The notes beneath the pieces are model-generated. The model did no database searches, had not been told where the DNA came from, and saw nothing but the letters and a program-made list of their open reading frames with translations. From the NCBI RefSeq assembly GCF_002901705.1, contig NZ_PPPV01000012.1, forward strand, positions 725,797 through 789,796: 64,000 bases of DNA, given 5' to 3'. Shown here one piece after another: positions 41,104 through 53,690 of the stretch. The stretch is from Staphylococcus lugdunensis (GTDB lineage: Bacteria > Bacillota > Bacilli > Staphylococcales > Staphylococcaceae). Position 1 is the stretch's first letter. Every line of letters starts with the position of its first letter. The translations under genes and the position numbers were made by a program.

Positions 41104-42351
41104 TTAATTTTCTTTAGCAATTGCTTTATTACCGATATCACGTCGGTAAAATAGATTGTCACTTTTTATGTGCTTGACCTTTTGGTATGCTTCATGTTGT
41201 GCCTGCTGTATTGTCTGACCTTCACCAATGGCTAAAATGACACGTCCGCCTGATGTCACGAAATCCGCTTCATCCTTTGTTAAACCACTTACAAAATAAG
41301 AATTATCTAAAGTAAACCCAGAAACTTTGTGCCCTTTAACATAAGTACCAGGGTAACCTTGTGAAGCCAACATTACTCCAACAACGAAACCTGGTTTCCA
41401 TTGAACATGAATCGGTTCCTTATTTGCTAAAGCGATAATTTGCGCCATTAAATCACTTTCTAAATGTGCAAGTAATACTTGTGCTTCAGGATCACCAAAA
41501 CGCGCATTAAATTCAATCACTTTTGGACCTTCAGAAGTTAGTATTGCACCAATATAGAGTAAACCAAAGTAATGATAGCCTTCCAGTTTCATTGCTTTGG
41601 CTATAGGTTGCGCAATATCTTTGTTGGTTTGACTTAGTACCTCTTCAGAAATATGTGGTACTGGGCAATAGGCACCCATACCCCCTGTATTAGGTCCTTT
41701 ATCATTATCATAAGCACGCTTATGATCTTGCGCAATGCAATCAAACGGTACAGCATAATCACCATTAATAAAGGTCATTAATGAAAATTCTTCACCTTCT
41801 AAAAACGCTTCAAAGATAACTTTACCTTGCGCTTTGGGATACAGTTCTTCTACTGCTGCAATAGCATCTTTTCTAGTTTCCGCAATAATGACACCTTTAC
41901 CTGCTGCTAAACCGTCTTTTTTAATGACTATCGGTAACTCACAATCTTTTACGTAAGTTAATGCTTCACTTTTACTATTTACTTCTTTATATTCTGCTGT
42001 TGGTATATGATATTTCTCCATTAATTGCTTAGCAAATAATTTTGAACCTTCAATTTGTGCAGCATCCTGATTGGGACCAAACACCTTAAATCCATGTTGT
42101 CTTAGTAAATCTGACAAGCCATCTATCAATGGTTGTTCAGGACCTATAATGATCCATTCAATTTGATGTGCTTGAGCAAATTTTAAAATTTGCTGGTGGT
42201 CACTTTCTGCAATATCTTTATGAATATCAGCAATTTGACTCATCGCATCATTTCCAGGTATCACATCTATATGATTGACAAGTGGTGACGTATTGAGCTT
42301 TGAGACTAATGCATGCTCTCTTCCGCCCGAACCAATAACTAGAATGTTCAT
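41104..42351 (-). CDS. purD: Phosphoribosylamine-glycine ligase
   Basis: 415-residue ATP-grasp enzyme joining glycine to phosphoribosylamine, giving GAR, the second step of purine synthesis. N-terminal [12 protein letters not shown]-grasp loops ([13 protein letters not shown] near 140) and [19 protein letters not shown] region plus [13 protein letters not shown] (metal-binding). Last gene of purEKCSQLFMNHD. It starts at ATG 42351. Confidence 0.97.
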   Translation of the reverse strand: MNILVIGSGGREHALVSKLNTSPLVNHIDVIPGNDAMSQIADIHKDIAESDHQQILKFAQAHQIEWIIIGPEQPLIDGLSDLLRQHGFKVFGPNQDAAQIEGSKLFAKQLMEKYHIPTAEYKEVNSKSEALTYVKDCELPIVIKKDGLAAGKGVIIAETRKDAIAAVEELYPKAQGKVIFEAFLEGEEFSLMTFINGDYAVPFDCIAQDHKRAYDNDKGPNTGGMGAYCPVPHISEEVLSQTNKDIAQPIAKAMKLEGYHYFGLLYIGAILTSEGPKVIEFNARFGDPEAQVLLAHLESDLMAQIIALANKEPIHVQWKPGFVVGVMLASQGYPGTYVKGHKVSGFTLDNSYFVSGLTKDEADFVTSGGRVILAIGEGQTIQQAQHEAYQKVKHIKSDNLFYRRDIGNKAIAKEN

Positions 42352-42373
42352 ATATTTCTCCCTTCCTATTAGT

Positions 42374-43852
42374 TTAATGTCTGAAATGACGAGTTCCTGT
42401 CATTACCATCGCTATACCATATTTGTTTGCCATGTCGATAGAATCTTGGTCTTTAATTGAACCACCTGGTTGTATTATTGCTTTAATGCCATGTTGCGCT
42501 GCTAATTCTACTGTATCTTCCATTGGAAAGAACCCATCTGATACCATCACCACATTATCATTGATTTCAATTGCACGTTCTAAAGCAATCTTTGCAGCAC
42601 CTACACGATTCATTTGTCCAGCACCAATACCAACTGTTTGTTTGGAATTACTTAAGATGACCGCGTTACTTTTTACGGAAGGAATGACTTTCCAACCTAG
42701 CAGCATGGCATCCCATTGATCATCAGTAGGTACTGCATGCGTTACAACTTTCATATCCTCTTTTGTAATTTCATCATTATCTTTGTCTTGCACTAAGTAA
42801 CCACCTGAAACAGAGACAAATTCTTCTTCACGTTTATCAATTGTCATAGCAATTTCTAATAACCGTATATTTTTCTTTTTTGTCAAAATATCTAAGGCTT
42901 CATCTGTAAATCTTGGCGCAATGACTACTTCTAAAAAGATAGCATGCAATGTCTCAGCTAATTCTGCAGTGACCGTTCTATTTAAAGCAATAATCCCTCC
43001 GAAAATGGATTGATTATCTGCATCGTAAGCATTTTTAAATGCGATTTCTATATTTTCACCAATTCCTACGCCACATGGGTTCATATGTTTAACAGCAACA
43101 GCAGCTGGCTCTTTAAATTTCTTTACTAATGATAAAGCAGAATCTGCATCTTTAATATTATTGAAACTTAATGCTTTACCATGTAACTGTTTCGCACCAG
43201 CAATGGTATGTTTACTACTTGATGTACGTACAAAACGTGCAGATTGTTGAGGATTTTCACCATATCTTAATTGTTCACTGGCTCCTTTAAAGAAACTAAC
43301 AATCGCATGATCATATTCATTTGTATGAGCAAACACTTTTATCATTAATGCTTTACGAAAATTTTCGTCTAAACGATGCGCTTTAATACGCTCAATAACT
43401 TCATTGTAATCTGATGGATGAACAATCGTTGTTACATGTTTAAAGTTTTTTGCTGCGGCGCGTAACATGGTTGGCCCACCAATATCTATGTTTTCAATCG
43501 CTTCCTCTTCTGTAACATCTGGACGAGCTACGGTATTTTGAAAAGGATATAAATTAACAACAACCATATCGATTAAATCAATGTGCTGAGCTGCTAATTG
43601 TTCAAGATGTTCAGGTTTATCCCGATCGGCCAAGATACCTCCATGCACAGCAGGATGTAATGTTTTAACTCGTCCATCCATAATTTCAGGAAATTGAGTT
43701 AAATCAGAAACTGAGTTAACTTGAACGTTTGCTTCTTCTAGTACACGTTTAGTTCCACCGGTTGAATATAATTCATAGTCTAAATCACTTAATGCTTTAG
43801 CAAATTCCACAATGCCACTTTTATTTGAAACACTTAAAATTGCTTTTTTCAT
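42374..43852 (-). CDS. purH: Bifunctional AICAR formyltransferase / IMP cyclohydrolase
   Basis: 492 residues; catalyses the last two steps to IMP. The N-terminal cyclohydrolase has [15 protein letters not shown] and [11 protein letters not shown]; the C-terminal formyltransferase has [12 protein letters not shown] (about 194), [11 protein letters not shown] and [22 protein letters not shown]. It uses 10-formyl-THF made with the help of FolD nearby. Between purN and purD. Confidence 0.97.
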   Translation of the reverse strand: MKKAILSVSNKSGIVEFAKALSDLDYELYSTGGTKRVLEEANVQVNSVSDLTQFPEIMDGRVKTLHPAVHGGILADRDKPEHLEQLAAQHIDLIDMVVVNLYPFQNTVARPDVTEEEAIENIDIGGPTMLRAAAKNFKHVTTIVHPSDYNEVIERIKAHRLDENFRKALMIKVFAHTNEYDHAIVSFFKGASEQLRYGENPQQSARFVRTSSSKHTIAGAKQLHGKALSFNNIKDADSALSLVKKFKEPAAVAVKHMNPCGVGIGENIEIAFKNAYDADNQSIFGGIIALNRTVTAELAETLHAIFLEVVIAPRFTDEALDILTKKKNIRLLEIAMTIDKREEEFVSVSGGYLVQDKDNDEITKEDMKVVTHAVPTDDQWDAMLLGWKVIPSVKSNAVILSNSKQTVGIGAGQMNRVGAAKIALERAIEINDNVVMVSDGFFPMEDTVELAAQHGIKAIIQPGGSIKDQDSIDMANKYGIAMVMTGTRHFRH

Positions 43853-43867
43853 GATTAACTTAACTCC

Positions 43868-44434
43868 TTATTTAATAACCTTAGCTATAACACTAGGATA
43901 AAGTTCATATTCTAATTGTTTGACACGTTCTTCCAAATTTTCTTTGGTATCATCCGGTTTGATCTCGCATTGTTTTTGTTCAATAATTTCTCCCGTATCC
44001 ATGCCACTATCGACATAATGAACTGTTGATCCTGTAACATTATCACCACTATTAAAAGCCTGACCAATAGCATCTTTCCCCTTATATTTTGGCAATAATG
44101 ATGGATGAATATTTAAAATCTTACCTTCGTATGCGTCTAACAAATCAGGACCAATTAGCCTCATATAACCTGCGAGAATAATCCATTCAACTTCTTCACG
44201 CTCTAGTATACGAATCAAATGGTGTTCATAGGCAGATTTTGAGTCAAAATCTTTTGGTTCGTTGATATTAACTGCTACCTTTAACTGTTTTGCGCGTTCA
44301 ATACAATACGCATCGTGATGATCAGTATAAAGTGAAGTAATTTCTATATTGTTGAGTTCTCCTTTATCCACTTTTAAAACAATATTTTCGAAATTACTGC
44401 CCGATCCAGAGGCAAAAATAGCTACCTTAGTCAC
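43868..44434 (-). CDS. purN: Phosphoribosylglycinamide formyltransferase
   Basis: 188 residues; transfers the formyl group from 10-formyl-THF to GAR. N-terminal [12 protein letters not shown] (phosphate loop), catalytic [12 protein letters not shown] with the Asn/His pair, and [15 protein letters not shown] with the catalytic Asp. The start is GTG 44434, overlapping the purM stop by one base. Clearly divergent from the S. aureus protein as I recall it. Confidence 0.96.
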   Translation of the reverse strand: MTKVAIFASGSGSNFENIVLKVDKGELNNIEITSLYTDHHDAYCIERAKQLKVAVNINEPKDFDSKSAYEHHLIRILEREEVEWIILAGYMRLIGPDLLDAYEGKILNIHPSLLPKYKGKDAIGQAFNSGDNVTGSTVHYVDSGMDTGEIIEQKQCEIKPDDTKENLEERVKQLEYELYPSVIAKVIK

Positions 44435-45465
44435 TATTCTACCCCCTTGAGATAAATAGGCACATGTGCATCTTCTATAACATTGCCTATGTGATAAGCA
44501 GGGACATCGTGTTTTTTTAGGACATCTAGTGCTTTAGCAATGTCATCTTGACTAACGATGACCGTATACCCTATTCCCATATTAAAAATGTTATACATTT
44601 CATCCGTAGAAATTTGTCCTTGTTGTTGTAACCAGTCAAAAATAGGAGGTGTTGGGAATGTATTCACATCAATTTGCGCAGCTAAACCATCAGGTAACAC
44701 TCTAGGAATATTTTCATAAAATCCACCACCAGTGATATGATTCATCCCCATGATTGTTACTTTATCTTTTAAATCAAGTATCGGTTTCACATAGAGTCGC
44801 GTAGGTGTTAAGAATGTATCTAAATATGTTTGACCATTGAAGTCATCGTATAAATCAATGTCAGTCTGTTTAATTAATTTACGTACTAAGCTATAACCAT
44901 TTGAATGTATCCCACTAGAAGCTAAACCAATAATTGCATGACCTGCTTTTATATTTGAGCCATCAATGTATTCTGCTTTTTCAACAGCACCGACAGCAAA
45001 GCCAGCTAAGTCATACTCACCTTCATGATACATTTCTCCCATCTCCGCGGTTTCACCACCAATCAGTGCGGTATTTGTTTGTTGACATCCTTCGCTGACT
45101 CCTTTTACAATCTGCTCAATAACTTCTGGAACAACTTTATTTGCCGCAATATAATCTAAAAAATATAATGGTTCTGCTCCAGTTGTAAGAATGTCATTCA
45201 CACACATGGCTACGGCATCAATTCCAATGGTGTCATGTCTGTCATAATCGATAGCTAACTTTAACTTTGTTCCTACACCGTCTGTACCTGACACAAGCAT
45301 AGGCGCTGTCATCTGCAATTGTGATAAGTCAAATGTCGCACCAAAACCACCTAAGCCACCTAAGACTTCTTTTCGTAGTGTTCGCTTTACATGTGCTGAC
45401 ATTCTTTCTACTGCTTCATATCCTGCTTCTATATCTACTCCAGATTGTTCATAAGCTTTAGACAT
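44434..45465 (-). CDS. purM: Phosphoribosylformylglycinamidine cyclo-ligase (AIR synthetase)
   Basis: 343 residues, ATP-dependent closure of the imidazole ring. Key blocks: [42 protein letters not shown] and [18 protein letters not shown] 45465 chosen ([16 protein letters not shown] follows), as the AGAGGGAAAT ribosome site precedes it; this gives an eight-base overlap with purF. Confidence 0.96.
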   Translation of the reverse strand: MSKAYEQSGVDIEAGYEAVERMSAHVKRTLRKEVLGGLGGFGATFDLSQLQMTAPMLVSGTDGVGTKLKLAIDYDRHDTIGIDAVAMCVNDILTTGAEPLYFLDYIAANKVVPEVIEQIVKGVSEGCQQTNTALIGGETAEMGEMYHEGEYDLAGFAVGAVEKAEYIDGSNIKAGHAIIGLASSGIHSNGYSLVRKLIKQTDIDLYDDFNGQTYLDTFLTPTRLYVKPILDLKDKVTIMGMNHITGGGFYENIPRVLPDGLAAQIDVNTFPTPPIFDWLQQQGQISTDEMYNIFNMGIGYTVIVSQDDIAKALDVLKKHDVPAYHIGNVIEDAHVPIYLKGVE

Positions 45466-46942
45466 TTTTATTTCCCTCTCGATCATAATAGTGTTGGTGA
45501 TTCTCGATATATGCTTTTTGTCGTGGGCTCAAGTGCTTAAAATAATTTTCTTCATAATCATACAAACCAGCTGGATAATCACCTGTAAAACTTTCTAAAC
45601 ATAGACCACTATATGGCGCATCATAGTCTAAGCCAATAGCTTCTATTAAACCATCAACGCTTAAATAGGCTAATGAGTCGGCACCTATATGGTCACAAAT
45701 TTCTTCAGGTGATTTACTCGCTGAAATCAACTCAGCAGTAGTTGAAACATCAATACCATAAAAGCTTGGAAACATAAATTCTGGTGATGCGATCCTTACA
45801 TGTACTTCTTTAGCACCGGAATCTTTGAGCATTTTGACTATACGTTTAATAGTTGTGCCACGTACAATTGAGTCATCGACTAAAATAATTTTTTTACCTT
45901 CTACAATGTCTTTGACAGCTGATAGTTTGACACGTACCCCTTGTTCTCTCAATTCTTGAGTTGGTTGGATGAACGTTCTAGCGACATATTGATTTTTAAC
46001 TAATCCCATTTCATAAGGCAGCTGGCTTTCTTCAGCATAGCCACTAGCTGCTGATAATGATGAATTAGGTACACCAATAACCATATCTGCTTCTACAGGA
46101 TTTTCTTGAGCTAATTTCTTTCCAGAAGCTTTACGAACTGCATGCACATTCTTACCAGCTATTGTAGAGTCTGGACGCGCAAAATAAATATATTCCATTG
46201 CTGAAATCGCAGTACTTGTGTGTTTTGTATATGATTTTATTTTTATACCTTCGTCATTGATAACGACATATTCTCCTGCGTGAACATCTTGGATAAATTC
46301 TCCACCTAAAACATCAATAGCGCATGTTTCACTTGCTAATATATAAGTTCCATCTTGCATTTTACCGACCGCTAATGGTCTAATGGCATTAGGATCAACT
46401 GCACCATATAAAGCATCCTTCGTCAAAATCGTAAAGGTAAAACCACCTTTAATTTGGCGTAGACTTTCTTTTAGTGCTTCTTCAAATGTTGGTGCTTTAC
46501 TTCTACGAATTAAATGCATAATCACTTCAGTATCTGAAGACGAATGAAATATTGCCCCATGCTTTTCTAAGTATTGTCGTAATGATTGTGCGTTGATCAA
46601 ATTTCCGTTATGACATACTGCAACGCTCATATCATAAAAATGATAGAGAAATGGTTGAATATTCTCGATACCTTTATTGCCTGATGTTGCATAACGTACA
46701 TGACCTATAGCGTTACGACCTGTTTTTAATTGTTCCATTTGCACTTCTTTGATTGCTTCAGTTAACAGCCCTACACCACGTTCACCTTTTAATGTGTTAC
46801 CATCTGTGACAACAATTCCAGCGCCTTCTTGACCGCGATGTTGTAAACTATGCAATCCCATATATGTCAATTGAGCTGCCTCTGCATGGTTCCAAATTCC
46901 AAATACGCCACACTCTTCGTTTAATCCACTGTAGTTAAACAT
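45458..46942 (-). CDS. purF: Amidophosphoribosyltransferase
   Basis: 494 residues; first committed enzyme, making phosphoribosylamine from PRPP and glutamine. A short propeptide ([10 protein letters not shown]) precedes the catalytic Cys11 of the glutaminase domain, as in the Bacillus-type enzyme. PRPP loop: [22 protein letters not shown] 46942 was taken over the upstream frame because it gives the exact family length and propeptide. It overlaps purL by 22 bases. Feedback-inhibited by purine nucleotides in known members. Confidence 0.96.
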   Translation of the reverse strand: MFNYSGLNEECGVFGIWNHAEAAQLTYMGLHSLQHRGQEGAGIVVTDGNTLKGERGVGLLTEAIKEVQMEQLKTGRNAIGHVRYATSGNKGIENIQPFLYHFYDMSVAVCHNGNLINAQSLRQYLEKHGAIFHSSSDTEVIMHLIRRSKAPTFEEALKESLRQIKGGFTFTILTKDALYGAVDPNAIRPLAVGKMQDGTYILASETCAIDVLGGEFIQDVHAGEYVVINDEGIKIKSYTKHTSTAISAMEYIYFARPDSTIAGKNVHAVRKASGKKLAQENPVEADMVIGVPNSSLSAASGYAEESQLPYEMGLVKNQYVARTFIQPTQELREQGVRVKLSAVKDIVEGKKIILVDDSIVRGTTIKRIVKMLKDSGAKEVHVRIASPEFMFPSFYGIDVSTTAELISASKSPEEICDHIGADSLAYLSVDGLIEAIGLDYDAPYSGLCLESFTGDYPAGLYDYEENYFKHLSPRQKAYIENHQHYYDREGNKNV

Positions 46943-49110
46943 TGCGCAATAGCTCCTTCCCATTGTGCTTTTATATCAGAAGCTCTCTTAGAAATTGATG
47001 TATGAGCAGCTGCAACATTAAATTCATCCGTATCTGTAAGTTGACCTATTTCAATTGCATGCTCAATATTTAATTCTTGTCCTGCTTTAACAGCAATCAC
47101 ATAACGTCCTTGCGTTTCACTGAATAACTGTGCATCTGAAAGATTTACTTTAGCTTTTAATCCAAGACTATAATGCGCACTGATTCTAGCGAGAGTAATT
47201 AACAATCCACCTTTGCCAACAGTCTGTACGTGTGAAGCCACACCATTTCTAATTGCCTTTTTAACGGCTTCACCCTTTGTCACTTCATCGCTTAAATCAA
47301 TCGCTTCAAATTCATGATTCACTTTGCCGTATAACAATTTTTCAATTTGACTGCCACCGAAATCATCCCTAGTATCTCCAACTAAGTACAATTTATGTCC
47401 TGCTTGAGGATGGAAATCATTTAAATATTCGATATTTTCAATTAGCCCTACCACACCAACAACTGGTGTTGGAAAAATAGATGTACCACGTGTTTCGTTA
47501 TAAAGCGAAACATTACCAGATACTACTGGTGTTTTTAAAATTTCACATGCTTCTGACATCCCTTTTGTTGAATCTATTAATTGTTGATAGATTTCTTTTT
47601 TCTCAGGAGAACCATAATTTAAGCAATCTGTCATTGCAAGTGGCGTGGCACCAACAGCAATTAAATTGCGATAGGCTTCTGCCACTACCATTTTTCCACC
47701 TTCATATGGTTGATTAAAGACATAACGTGCTTCGCCATCAATGGTAGAAGCAATCGCTTTTTGGGTACCTTCAACACGAACAACTGAAGCCTGTAAACCT
47801 GGTTTAATGATTGTATTGGCACCCACTTGTTGATCATATTGTTCATATAAATAATGTTTTGATGCAATTGTTGGATGTGTGAGTAACTGGTCAAATACCT
47901 CTTGAACATTGATAGAATTATAATCATTTTTAGAAGTATTATATGCCTTTTCTTCGCCTTCAAGCACATAAACAGGTGCTTCATCAGCTAGTGATTGCAC
48001 TGGAATATCTGCAAATACTTCATCCTCATATTTAAGTATAAAACGGTCTGTATTTGTTACTTCACCAATAACAGCACTATCTAATTCATGTTTATCAAAT
48101 AAATCTAAGAATTTTTGTTCCGTACCCTTTTCAACAACAAGTAACATTCTTTCTTGTGTTTCAGAAAGCATCATTTCATAAGGAGATATGCCAGGTTCTC
48201 TAGTCGGCACTTGGTCTAAATTTAATATTAAGCCACTGCCACCTTTAGCTGCCATTTCAGACGATGACGATGTTAATCCGGCTGCTCCCATATCTTGAAT
48301 ACCTACGAGCTCTTTGTATGTAATTGCTTCTAGGGTAGCTTCCATTAATTTCTTACCTACAAAAGGGTCGCCAATTTGAACTGAAGGACGTTTACTTTCA
48401 CTTTCTTCCGTCAATTCTTCAGACGCAAACGTTGCACCATGAATACCATCACGACCTGTTTTCAAACCAACATATATAACTGAATTTCCTTCGCCTTTAG
48501 CCGTCCCTTTTTGAATCATATCATGGTCAATAATACCTACACACATCGCATTAACTAATGGATTGCCATCATAACGATCATCAAATTCAATTTCACCTGC
48601 AGTAGTAGGAATACCGATACAGTTACCATAGCCACCTATACCGCGAACGACCCCTTTTAGTAGTCGTTGATTTTGTTTCACTGATAATTCACCAAAACGC
48701 AAACTGTTTAATAAATTAATAGGTCGTGCACCTATTGACACAATGTCACGAATAATCCCACCTACGCCAGTTGCTGCACCTTGATATGGTTCAATTGCTG
48801 AAGGGTGATTATGTGATTCAACTTTAAAAACGACCGCTTGGTTATCACCAATATCAACTACACCAGCACCTTCACCTGGTCCCATCAATATACGCTCACC
48901 TGTAGTGGGAAATTGTTTTAAAAATGGTTTAGAATGTTTATATGAACAATGTTCACTCCACATAACAGAAAATATACCTACTTCAGTAAAGTTTGGTTCT
49001 CTACCTAGAACATCACAAACTTTAGTGTACTCAGCATCACTTAAACCCATATCTTGATATAATTTTTCAACTTTAATTTCTTCAATACTAGGTTCAATAA
49101 ACTTAGACAT
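46921..49110 (-). CDS. purL: Phosphoribosylformylglycinamidine synthase subunit PurL (small form)
   Basis: 729 residues; the short Gram-positive PurL that works as a complex with PurS and PurQ to convert FGAR to FGAM. ATP-binding and FGAR blocks: [20 protein letters not shown] (about 49), [39 protein letters not shown], and [16 protein letters not shown]. It overlaps purQ by eight bases upstream. Confidence 0.97.
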   Translation of the reverse strand: MSKFIEPSIEEIKVEKLYQDMGLSDAEYTKVCDVLGREPNFTEVGIFSVMWSEHCSYKHSKPFLKQFPTTGERILMGPGEGAGVVDIGDNQAVVFKVESHNHPSAIEPYQGAATGVGGIIRDIVSIGARPINLLNSLRFGELSVKQNQRLLKGVVRGIGGYGNCIGIPTTAGEIEFDDRYDGNPLVNAMCVGIIDHDMIQKGTAKGEGNSVIYVGLKTGRDGIHGATFASEELTEESESKRPSVQIGDPFVGKKLMEATLEAITYKELVGIQDMGAAGLTSSSSEMAAKGGSGLILNLDQVPTREPGISPYEMMLSETQERMLLVVEKGTEQKFLDLFDKHELDSAVIGEVTNTDRFILKYEDEVFADIPVQSLADEAPVYVLEGEEKAYNTSKNDYNSINVQEVFDQLLTHPTIASKHYLYEQYDQQVGANTIIKPGLQASVVRVEGTQKAIASTIDGEARYVFNQPYEGGKMVVAEAYRNLIAVGATPLAMTDCLNYGSPEKKEIYQQLIDSTKGMSEACEILKTPVVSGNVSLYNETRGTSIFPTPVVGVVGLIENIEYLNDFHPQAGHKLYLVGDTRDDFGGSQIEKLLYGKVNHEFEAIDLSDEVTKGEAVKKAIRNGVASHVQTVGKGGLLITLARISAHYSLGLKAKVNLSDAQLFSETQGRYVIAVKAGQELNIEHAIEIGQLTDTDEFNVAAAHTSISKRASDIKAQWEGAIAQCLTTVD

Positions 49111-49774
49111 GTTGTTCCCTCCAACTATTAACCATTGCTTCGAATAATTTTACGCCACTATCAGTACCAAGAATTGTTTCAAGTGCACGTTCTGGATGAG
49201 GCATCATACCACACACATTCCCTTCTTTATTCACGATGCCAGCAATATCTTTATATGAGCCATTAGGATTGTCTTGATACGTTAATATGATTTGGTTATT
49301 GGTTACTAATTCTTCATATATGTCATCAGTGCAATAATAGTGCCCTTCACCATGTGCTACTGGATATACTACGAGATCATTGTTTTCATATAAGTTAGTA
49401 AAAGGCGTTTGATTATTAACAATTTTTAAGGTTTCATTTCTACTAATAAATAAATGGGAATCGTTATGAAGTAAAGCTCCTGGTAATAAGCCAATTTCAG
49501 TTAAAATTTGAAAACCATTGCATACACCTAATACTGGTTTACCTTCACTTGCTAAACGTTTAACTTCATCAATTACTGGGGCTACGCTAGCCATGGCGCC
49601 TGAGCGCAAATAATCTCCAAATGAAAATCCTCCTGGTATAAGTACACCATCAAAACCTTCAAGTGATGTCTCACGATAATCTACATATTCAGCTTCAGCA
49701 CCTGTTTTAATCGCCGCGTTATACATATCTCTATCACAATTAGAACCAGGGAATACGAGAACTGCAAATTTCAT
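49103..49774 (-). CDS. purQ: Phosphoribosylformylglycinamidine synthase subunit PurQ (glutaminase)
   Basis: 223-residue class I glutamine amidotransferase feeding ammonia to PurL. Triad blocks: [15 protein letters not shown] (nucleophile Cys) and the C-terminal [10 protein letters not shown] (His, Glu); N-terminal [16 protein letters not shown]. The start is ATG 49774 with GGAG upstream; the longer frame to 49933 is purS read in another frame. Two bases separate it from purS. Confidence 0.96.
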   Translation of the reverse strand: MKFAVLVFPGSNCDRDMYNAAIKTGAEAEYVDYRETSLEGFDGVLIPGGFSFGDYLRSGAMASVAPVIDEVKRLASEGKPVLGVCNGFQILTEIGLLPGALLHNDSHLFISRNETLKIVNNQTPFTNLYENNDLVVYPVAHGEGHYYCTDDIYEELVTNNQIILTYQDNPNGSYKDIAGIVNKEGNVCGMMPHPERALETILGTDSGVKLFEAMVNSWREQHV

Positions 49775-49775
49775 A

Positions 49776-50036
49776 TCATGCATTCTCCTTTTCATCAACG
49801 ATTTTATAGCTGTATTCTTCAATGACTGTATTGGCAAATAACTTTTCACTAAGCGTTGTAATGATGTTATCAACTGCTTCATCCGTAGCTTCATCAACAG
49901 ACATATATAATACTTTGCCGACGCGGATATCATTGACTTGCGTATAACCTAAGTCATGTACAGCACGATTTAATGCTTGACCTTGAGTATCTAATACTTG
50001 TGGTTGTAAAGTAATATGAAGTTCAATCGTTTTCAT
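49776..50036 (-). CDS. purS: Phosphoribosylformylglycinamidine synthase subunit PurS
   Basis: 86 residues; small structural subunit of the PurLQS complex. [20 protein letters not shown] at the start and [14 protein letters not shown] are family hallmarks. The start overlaps the purC stop by one base; the stop is next to purQ. Confidence 0.95.
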   Translation of the reverse strand: MKTIELHITLQPQVLDTQGQALNRAVHDLGYTQVNDIRVGKVLYMSVDEATDEAVDNIITTLSEKLFANTVIEEYSYKIVDEKENA

Positions 50037-50740
50037 TATTTAACTTCCTCCAATTTATTTAAAAATGTTTGATATGTGTCAATCAGTGAGCCTGTTTCAT
50101 TTCTGTATACATCTTTGTCAAAATTCGTACCTGAATCCTTGTCCCATATACGACAAGTGTCTGGTGAAATTTCATCTGCTAATAAAATTTTTCCATCTTG
50201 TGTTTTTCCAAATTCTATTTTGAAATCCACAAGCTGTAAATCCATTTCATCCATAAGTTGTATCAGTACATGATTGATATCCTTAGCCATTTGTTTTAAT
50301 GTTTGTATTTCTTCATCGTTGGCAATGTTTAATAGTTTGACATGGTCATCAGTAATTAGCGGATCATTTAAGTCATCATTTTTATAAAAAAATTCAACTA
50401 GTGGTTCGTTAAATTGATATCCTTTATCTAAACCTAAGCGTTTCGTGATGGAGCCCGCTGCAACGTTACGAACAACAACTTCTAATGGAATAATCTTTAC
50501 TTCTTTAACTAATTGTTCTGTCTCAGATAATTGTTTAATAAAATGACTCTCTATACCTTTATGGCTTAAATAATCAAATATAATAGATGTAATTTGATTG
50601 TTTAAGCGACCTTTGCCTTTCATGGTATCTTTTTTCGCACCATTGCCAGCCGTTACTTCATCTTTATACTCAACACGCAATTGATTTTCTACTTCAGTAG
50701 AAAATACTCTTTTTGCTTTACCTTCATATAATAATGCCAT
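50036..50740 (-). CDS. purC: Phosphoribosylaminoimidazole-succinocarboxamide synthase (SAICAR synthetase)
   Basis: 234 residues; ATP-dependent ligation of aspartate to CAIR. Family blocks: [13 protein letters not shown] (start), [20 protein letters not shown] [15 protein letters not shown] and [14 protein letters not shown] (about 175-190). It follows purK with no gap and overlaps purS by one base. Confidence 0.97.
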   Translation of the reverse strand: MALLYEGKAKRVFSTEVENQLRVEYKDEVTAGNGAKKDTMKGKGRLNNQITSIIFDYLSHKGIESHFIKQLSETEQLVKEVKIIPLEVVVRNVAAGSITKRLGLDKGYQFNEPLVEFFYKNDDLNDPLITDDHVKLLNIANDEEIQTLKQMAKDINHVLIQLMDEMDLQLVDFKIEFGKTQDGKILLADEISPDTCRIWDKDSGTNFDKDVYRNETGSLIDTYQTFLNKLEEVK

Positions 50741-51868
50741 TTATAACTCTCTCCCTTCGAATTGTTTAAGCATGGTAGCTTCAGTGGCATTTACATCATC
50801 TGTTAGTATCGTCATGTGACCCATCTTGCGATCTGGTTTACGTTCAGCTTTGCCATAAATATGAACATGCCATTCTGGATGTTGACCAAAATCGTCTTCT
50901 AATAAATCTAAATCTCGACCAAGTAAATTCATCATAACGGCAGGCTTTAGCAGTTCTATAGTCTGAGGTAATGTCTGACCAGTTATCGCAAGAATATGCG
51001 TATCGAATTGAGAATAATCACATGCTTCAATAGAATAGTGACCTGAATTATGTGGCCTTGGTGCAATTTCATTAACATATAATTGATTTTGTTTATCGAT
51101 AAAGAATTCCACTGTAAACGTGCCAACAAAATGTACAGTATCGATGATTTTGTTTACTTCTATTCTTGCTAGTTGTTCTTTGTCACTGCGTGCTGGAACA
51201 ATTGTTTTAAATAATATTTGATTGCGATGTTCATTTTCTTGTAATGGGAAATACGTCGTTTGTTTTTGATTACCGATTGTGACAGTTAATGATACTTCGC
51301 GTTCAATGTCGAGGTATTGCTCAGCTACACATTCTTGTTGCGCAATAAGCTGTTTGGCTTCTTCTATCGCCGTATGATCTTTAACTAAAATTTGTCCTTT
51401 CCCGTCGTAACCACCAAATCGTGTTTTGATGATAAAAGGATAGCCTAACTCTTCTATGGCATTGTATAAATCATCTATATTGTTTATTGATAAAAATGGA
51501 ACAATATGAGCCCCGGCTCGCTCTAATGTTTGTTTTTCGGTTAGTCGATCTTGAAGTAATTCTATTGCTTGGTAACCTTGAGGAATATTAAATTGTTCAG
51601 ATAACGTCTTTAATTGTTGTGCTGAGATATTTTCAAATTCATACGTAATGACATCTGATTTTTCACCAAGTTCTTGTAAAGCTTGTGTATCATCATAGGC
51701 AGCAGTGATAAACTCATTAGCAATATGATGGCATGGGCAATCTGTATTTGGATCTAAACAAATAACTTTAAAACCCATTTTTTGAGCAGATTGGGTCATC
51801 ATTTTTCCTAACTGTCCACCACCAATAATGCCTATAGTGTCGCCAAACTTTAACTTATTGAAGCTCAT
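50741..51868 (-). CDS. purK: N5-carboxyaminoimidazole ribonucleotide synthase
   Basis: 375-residue ATP-grasp enzyme using bicarbonate to make N5-[24 protein letters not shown] (about 13), [18 protein letters not shown] (ATP-grasp) and [19 protein letters not shown] are diagnostic. ATG 51868 lies inside the end of purE (14-base overlap). Confidence 0.96.
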   Translation of the reverse strand: MSFNKLKFGDTIGIIGGGQLGKMMTQSAQKMGFKVICLDPNTDCPCHHIANEFITAAYDDTQALQELGEKSDVITYEFENISAQQLKTLSEQFNIPQGYQAIELLQDRLTEKQTLERAGAHIVPFLSINNIDDLYNAIEELGYPFIIKTRFGGYDGKGQILVKDHTAIEEAKQLIAQQECVAEQYLDIEREVSLTVTIGNQKQTTYFPLQENEHRNQILFKTIVPARSDKEQLARIEVNKIIDTVHFVGTFTVEFFIDKQNQLYVNEIAPRPHNSGHYSIEACDYSQFDTHILAITGQTLPQTIELLKPAVMMNLLGRDLDLLEDDFGQHPEWHVHIYGKAERKPDRKMGHMTILTDDVNATEATMLKQFEGREL

Positions 51869-52337
51869 GCTGCATGTCCCCTACTTTCTTAACGAGTGTT
51901 TTTTCATAATTTTCTAACTTTTCAAGTACTGACTTGTGACTGATACTTAGAATTCTCGCAGCTAAAATACCCGCATTTTTAGCACCAGATTTCCCTATAG
52001 CTGTTGTAGCAACAGGAATACCTCCTGGCATTTGAACAATTGACAATAGCGAATCTAGTCCTTTTAAGCTTTTTGATTCGATTGGCACACCAATCACCGG
52101 TAAGGTTGTCATTGATGCTACCATACCCGGTAAATGCGCTGCACCACCAGCTCCCGCAATAATGATATCGTAATCATTAGCGCGCGCTTGGTTTGCGAAA
52201 TCGTACATTAATTTTGGTGTACGATGTGCCGAAACAACTTTCTTATCAAACGGAATACCAAATTCTTCTAACATCGCACAACTTTCTTGCATAATCTTCC
52301 AATCTGAAGAACTACCCATAATGACTGCTACTTTCAA
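51855..52337 (-). CDS. purE: N5-CAIR mutase (catalytic subunit PurE)
   Basis: 160 residues; converts N5-CAIR to [18 protein letters not shown] at the N-terminus, [15 protein letters not shown] (active-site His), and [16 protein letters not shown]. The start is TTG 52337, with AAGGGTG six bases upstream, matching the known length; the frame further upstream (to 52406) is leader. First gene of the eleven-gene purine operon. Confidence 0.95.
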   Translation of the reverse strand: MKVAVIMGSSSDWKIMQESCAMLEEFGIPFDKKVVSAHRTPKLMYDFANQARANDYDIIIAGAGGAAHLPGMVASMTTLPVIGVPIESKSLKGLDSLLSIVQMPGGIPVATTAIGKSGAKNAGILAARILSISHKSVLEKLENYEKTLVKKVGDMQHELQ

Positions 52338-52427
52338 TTTGTACACCCTTTCAAAAGTTTGAAATATAGAGACGATTAGTTGTATATTACAGATATAGCA
52401 TAACAATCATTGAAGTCTTTTTCAATC

Positions 52428-52453
52428 AAAAATCGAACTTTAATTCGATTTTT
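52428..52453. promoter_or_regulatory. PurR-box-like palindrome between purE and folD
   Basis: AAAAATCGAA (52428-52437) and TTCGATTTTT (52444-52453) form a perfect 10-bp inverted repeat around CTTTAA. The CGAA cores are the heart of the PurR boxes found upstream of pur operons in Gram-positives. A second inverted pair AAACGA/TCGTTT lies at 52481-52501, nearer folD. Both are in the divergent control region. Confidence 0.7.
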
Positions 52454-52547
52454 ACAATTAATTTACGTCTTTTGGCACAAAAACGACGTGATTAATCGTT
52501 TAAAGTTAAGCTATAACTATGTTTGAGTAAACAAGGAGGAATTTTTT

Positions 52548-53405
52548 GTGGTTGCAAAAATTTTAGATGGGAAACAAATTGCTAAAGATTACAGACAAGG
52601 CTTGAAAGATCAAGTTGAGCAATTAAAAGAGCAAGGTTATACTCCAAAACTATCTGTGATTTTAGTAGGTAATGACGGTGCAAGCCAAAGTTATGTTAAT
52701 TCAAAAAAGAAAGCTGCCGAAAAAATTGGTATGATTTCTGAAATCGTACATTTAGCTGAAGATACGTCTGAAGAAGATGTATTAAAAGAACTTGACCGTT
52801 TAAATAATGATGATTCAGTCAGTGGCATTCTTGTCCAAGTGCCGCTTCCAAAACAAGTAAGCGAACAAAAAGTATTAGAAGCAATCAATCCTGATAAAGA
52901 TGTTGATGGTTTCCACCCGTCAAATATAGGCAAACTATATATTGATGAGCAAACTTTTGTACCTTGTACACCACTGGGCATTATGGAAATCTTAAAACAT
53001 GCCGATATAGATTTAGAAGGCAAAAATGCTGTAGTGATTGGCCGCAGCCATATTGTAGGACAACCGGTATCTAAGCTATTATTACAAGCGAACGCAACAG
53101 TAACTATTCTACATTCTCGTACTAAAGATATGCATGCACACCTTAAAGAAGCAGATGTCATTGTCAGTGCAGTCGGAAAGCCAGGACTCGTCACAAAAGA
53201 AGATGTTAAAGAAGGTGCTGTCATTGTTGATGTCGGTAATACTCCTGATGAAAACGGTAAACTTAAGGGAGATGTCGACTATGAAGCTGTAAAAGAAGTT
53301 GCAGGAGCGATAACACCTGTTCCTGGAGGCGTAGGCCCATTAACAATTACAATGGTATTAAATAATACATTATTAGCCGAAAAACTTCGTCGTGGCATTC
53401 AATAA
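52548..53405 (+). CDS. folD: Bifunctional methylene-THF dehydrogenase / cyclohydrolase
   Basis: 285 residues; interconverts 5,10-methylene-THF and 10-formyl-THF, the latter being the cofactor for PurN and PurH. Active-site block [15 protein letters not shown] (Tyr, Lys), [37 protein letters not shown] (nucleotide site) and [15 protein letters not shown]. The start is GTG 52548 after AAGGAGGA. It diverges from the purine operon and may share PurR control. Confidence 0.97.
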   Translation: MVAKILDGKQIAKDYRQGLKDQVEQLKEQGYTPKLSVILVGNDGASQSYVNSKKKAAEKIGMISEIVHLAEDTSEEDVLKELDRLNNDDSVSGILVQVPLPKQVSEQKVLEAINPDKDVDGFHPSNIGKLYIDEQTFVPCTPLGIMEILKHADIDLEGKNAVVIGRSHIVGQPVSKLLLQANATVTILHSRTKDMHAHLKEADVIVSAVGKPGLVTKEDVKEGAVIVDVGNTPDENGKLKGDVDYEAVKEVAGAITPVPGGVGPLTITMVLNNTLLAEKLRRGIQ

Positions 53406-53419
53406 TTAGTACTCAAATT

Positions 53420-53655
53420 ATAGAAAAGGCTGGGACATAAATCTCAGAAAAATAGCACTCAGATGAATTGAATTCAACTCATCTGAGTGTTTCTTTTTAT
53501 TCAATACTTCGTATTGTTGGCTCGCTTTCTTAGGGGACAGCTTCAGCCACCCCAACAAAGAGAAATGCTTTTCGCATTTCTCTTTGTTGGGGCCCCTGTC
53601 TTCAGCTTGTCCTGTTCCCTCAAGAGTCTCGCCAAAATACGTCATATTTATATCT
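53420..53655 (-). repeat. Family B repeat with an embedded STAR stem, after folD
   Basis: Reverse orientation of the 28.8-29.0 kb unit: GGCTGGGACATAAATCTCAG, a 38-base palindrome (53454-53491), CTTTTTATTCAATACTTCGT, GGCTCGCTTTCTTAGGGGAC, then a perfect 19-bp STAR stem (53550-53568 with 53574-53592, loop TTTTC) absent from the 28.9-kb copy, then CTTCAGCTTGTCCTGTTCC and AGTCTCGCCAAAATACGTC. It covers most of the folD-hmp gap and probably ends both convergent genes. Confidence 0.88.
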
Positions 53656-53690
53656 TAGCAAGGCGTTTTCTAGATCGTTTTTATCCAATA

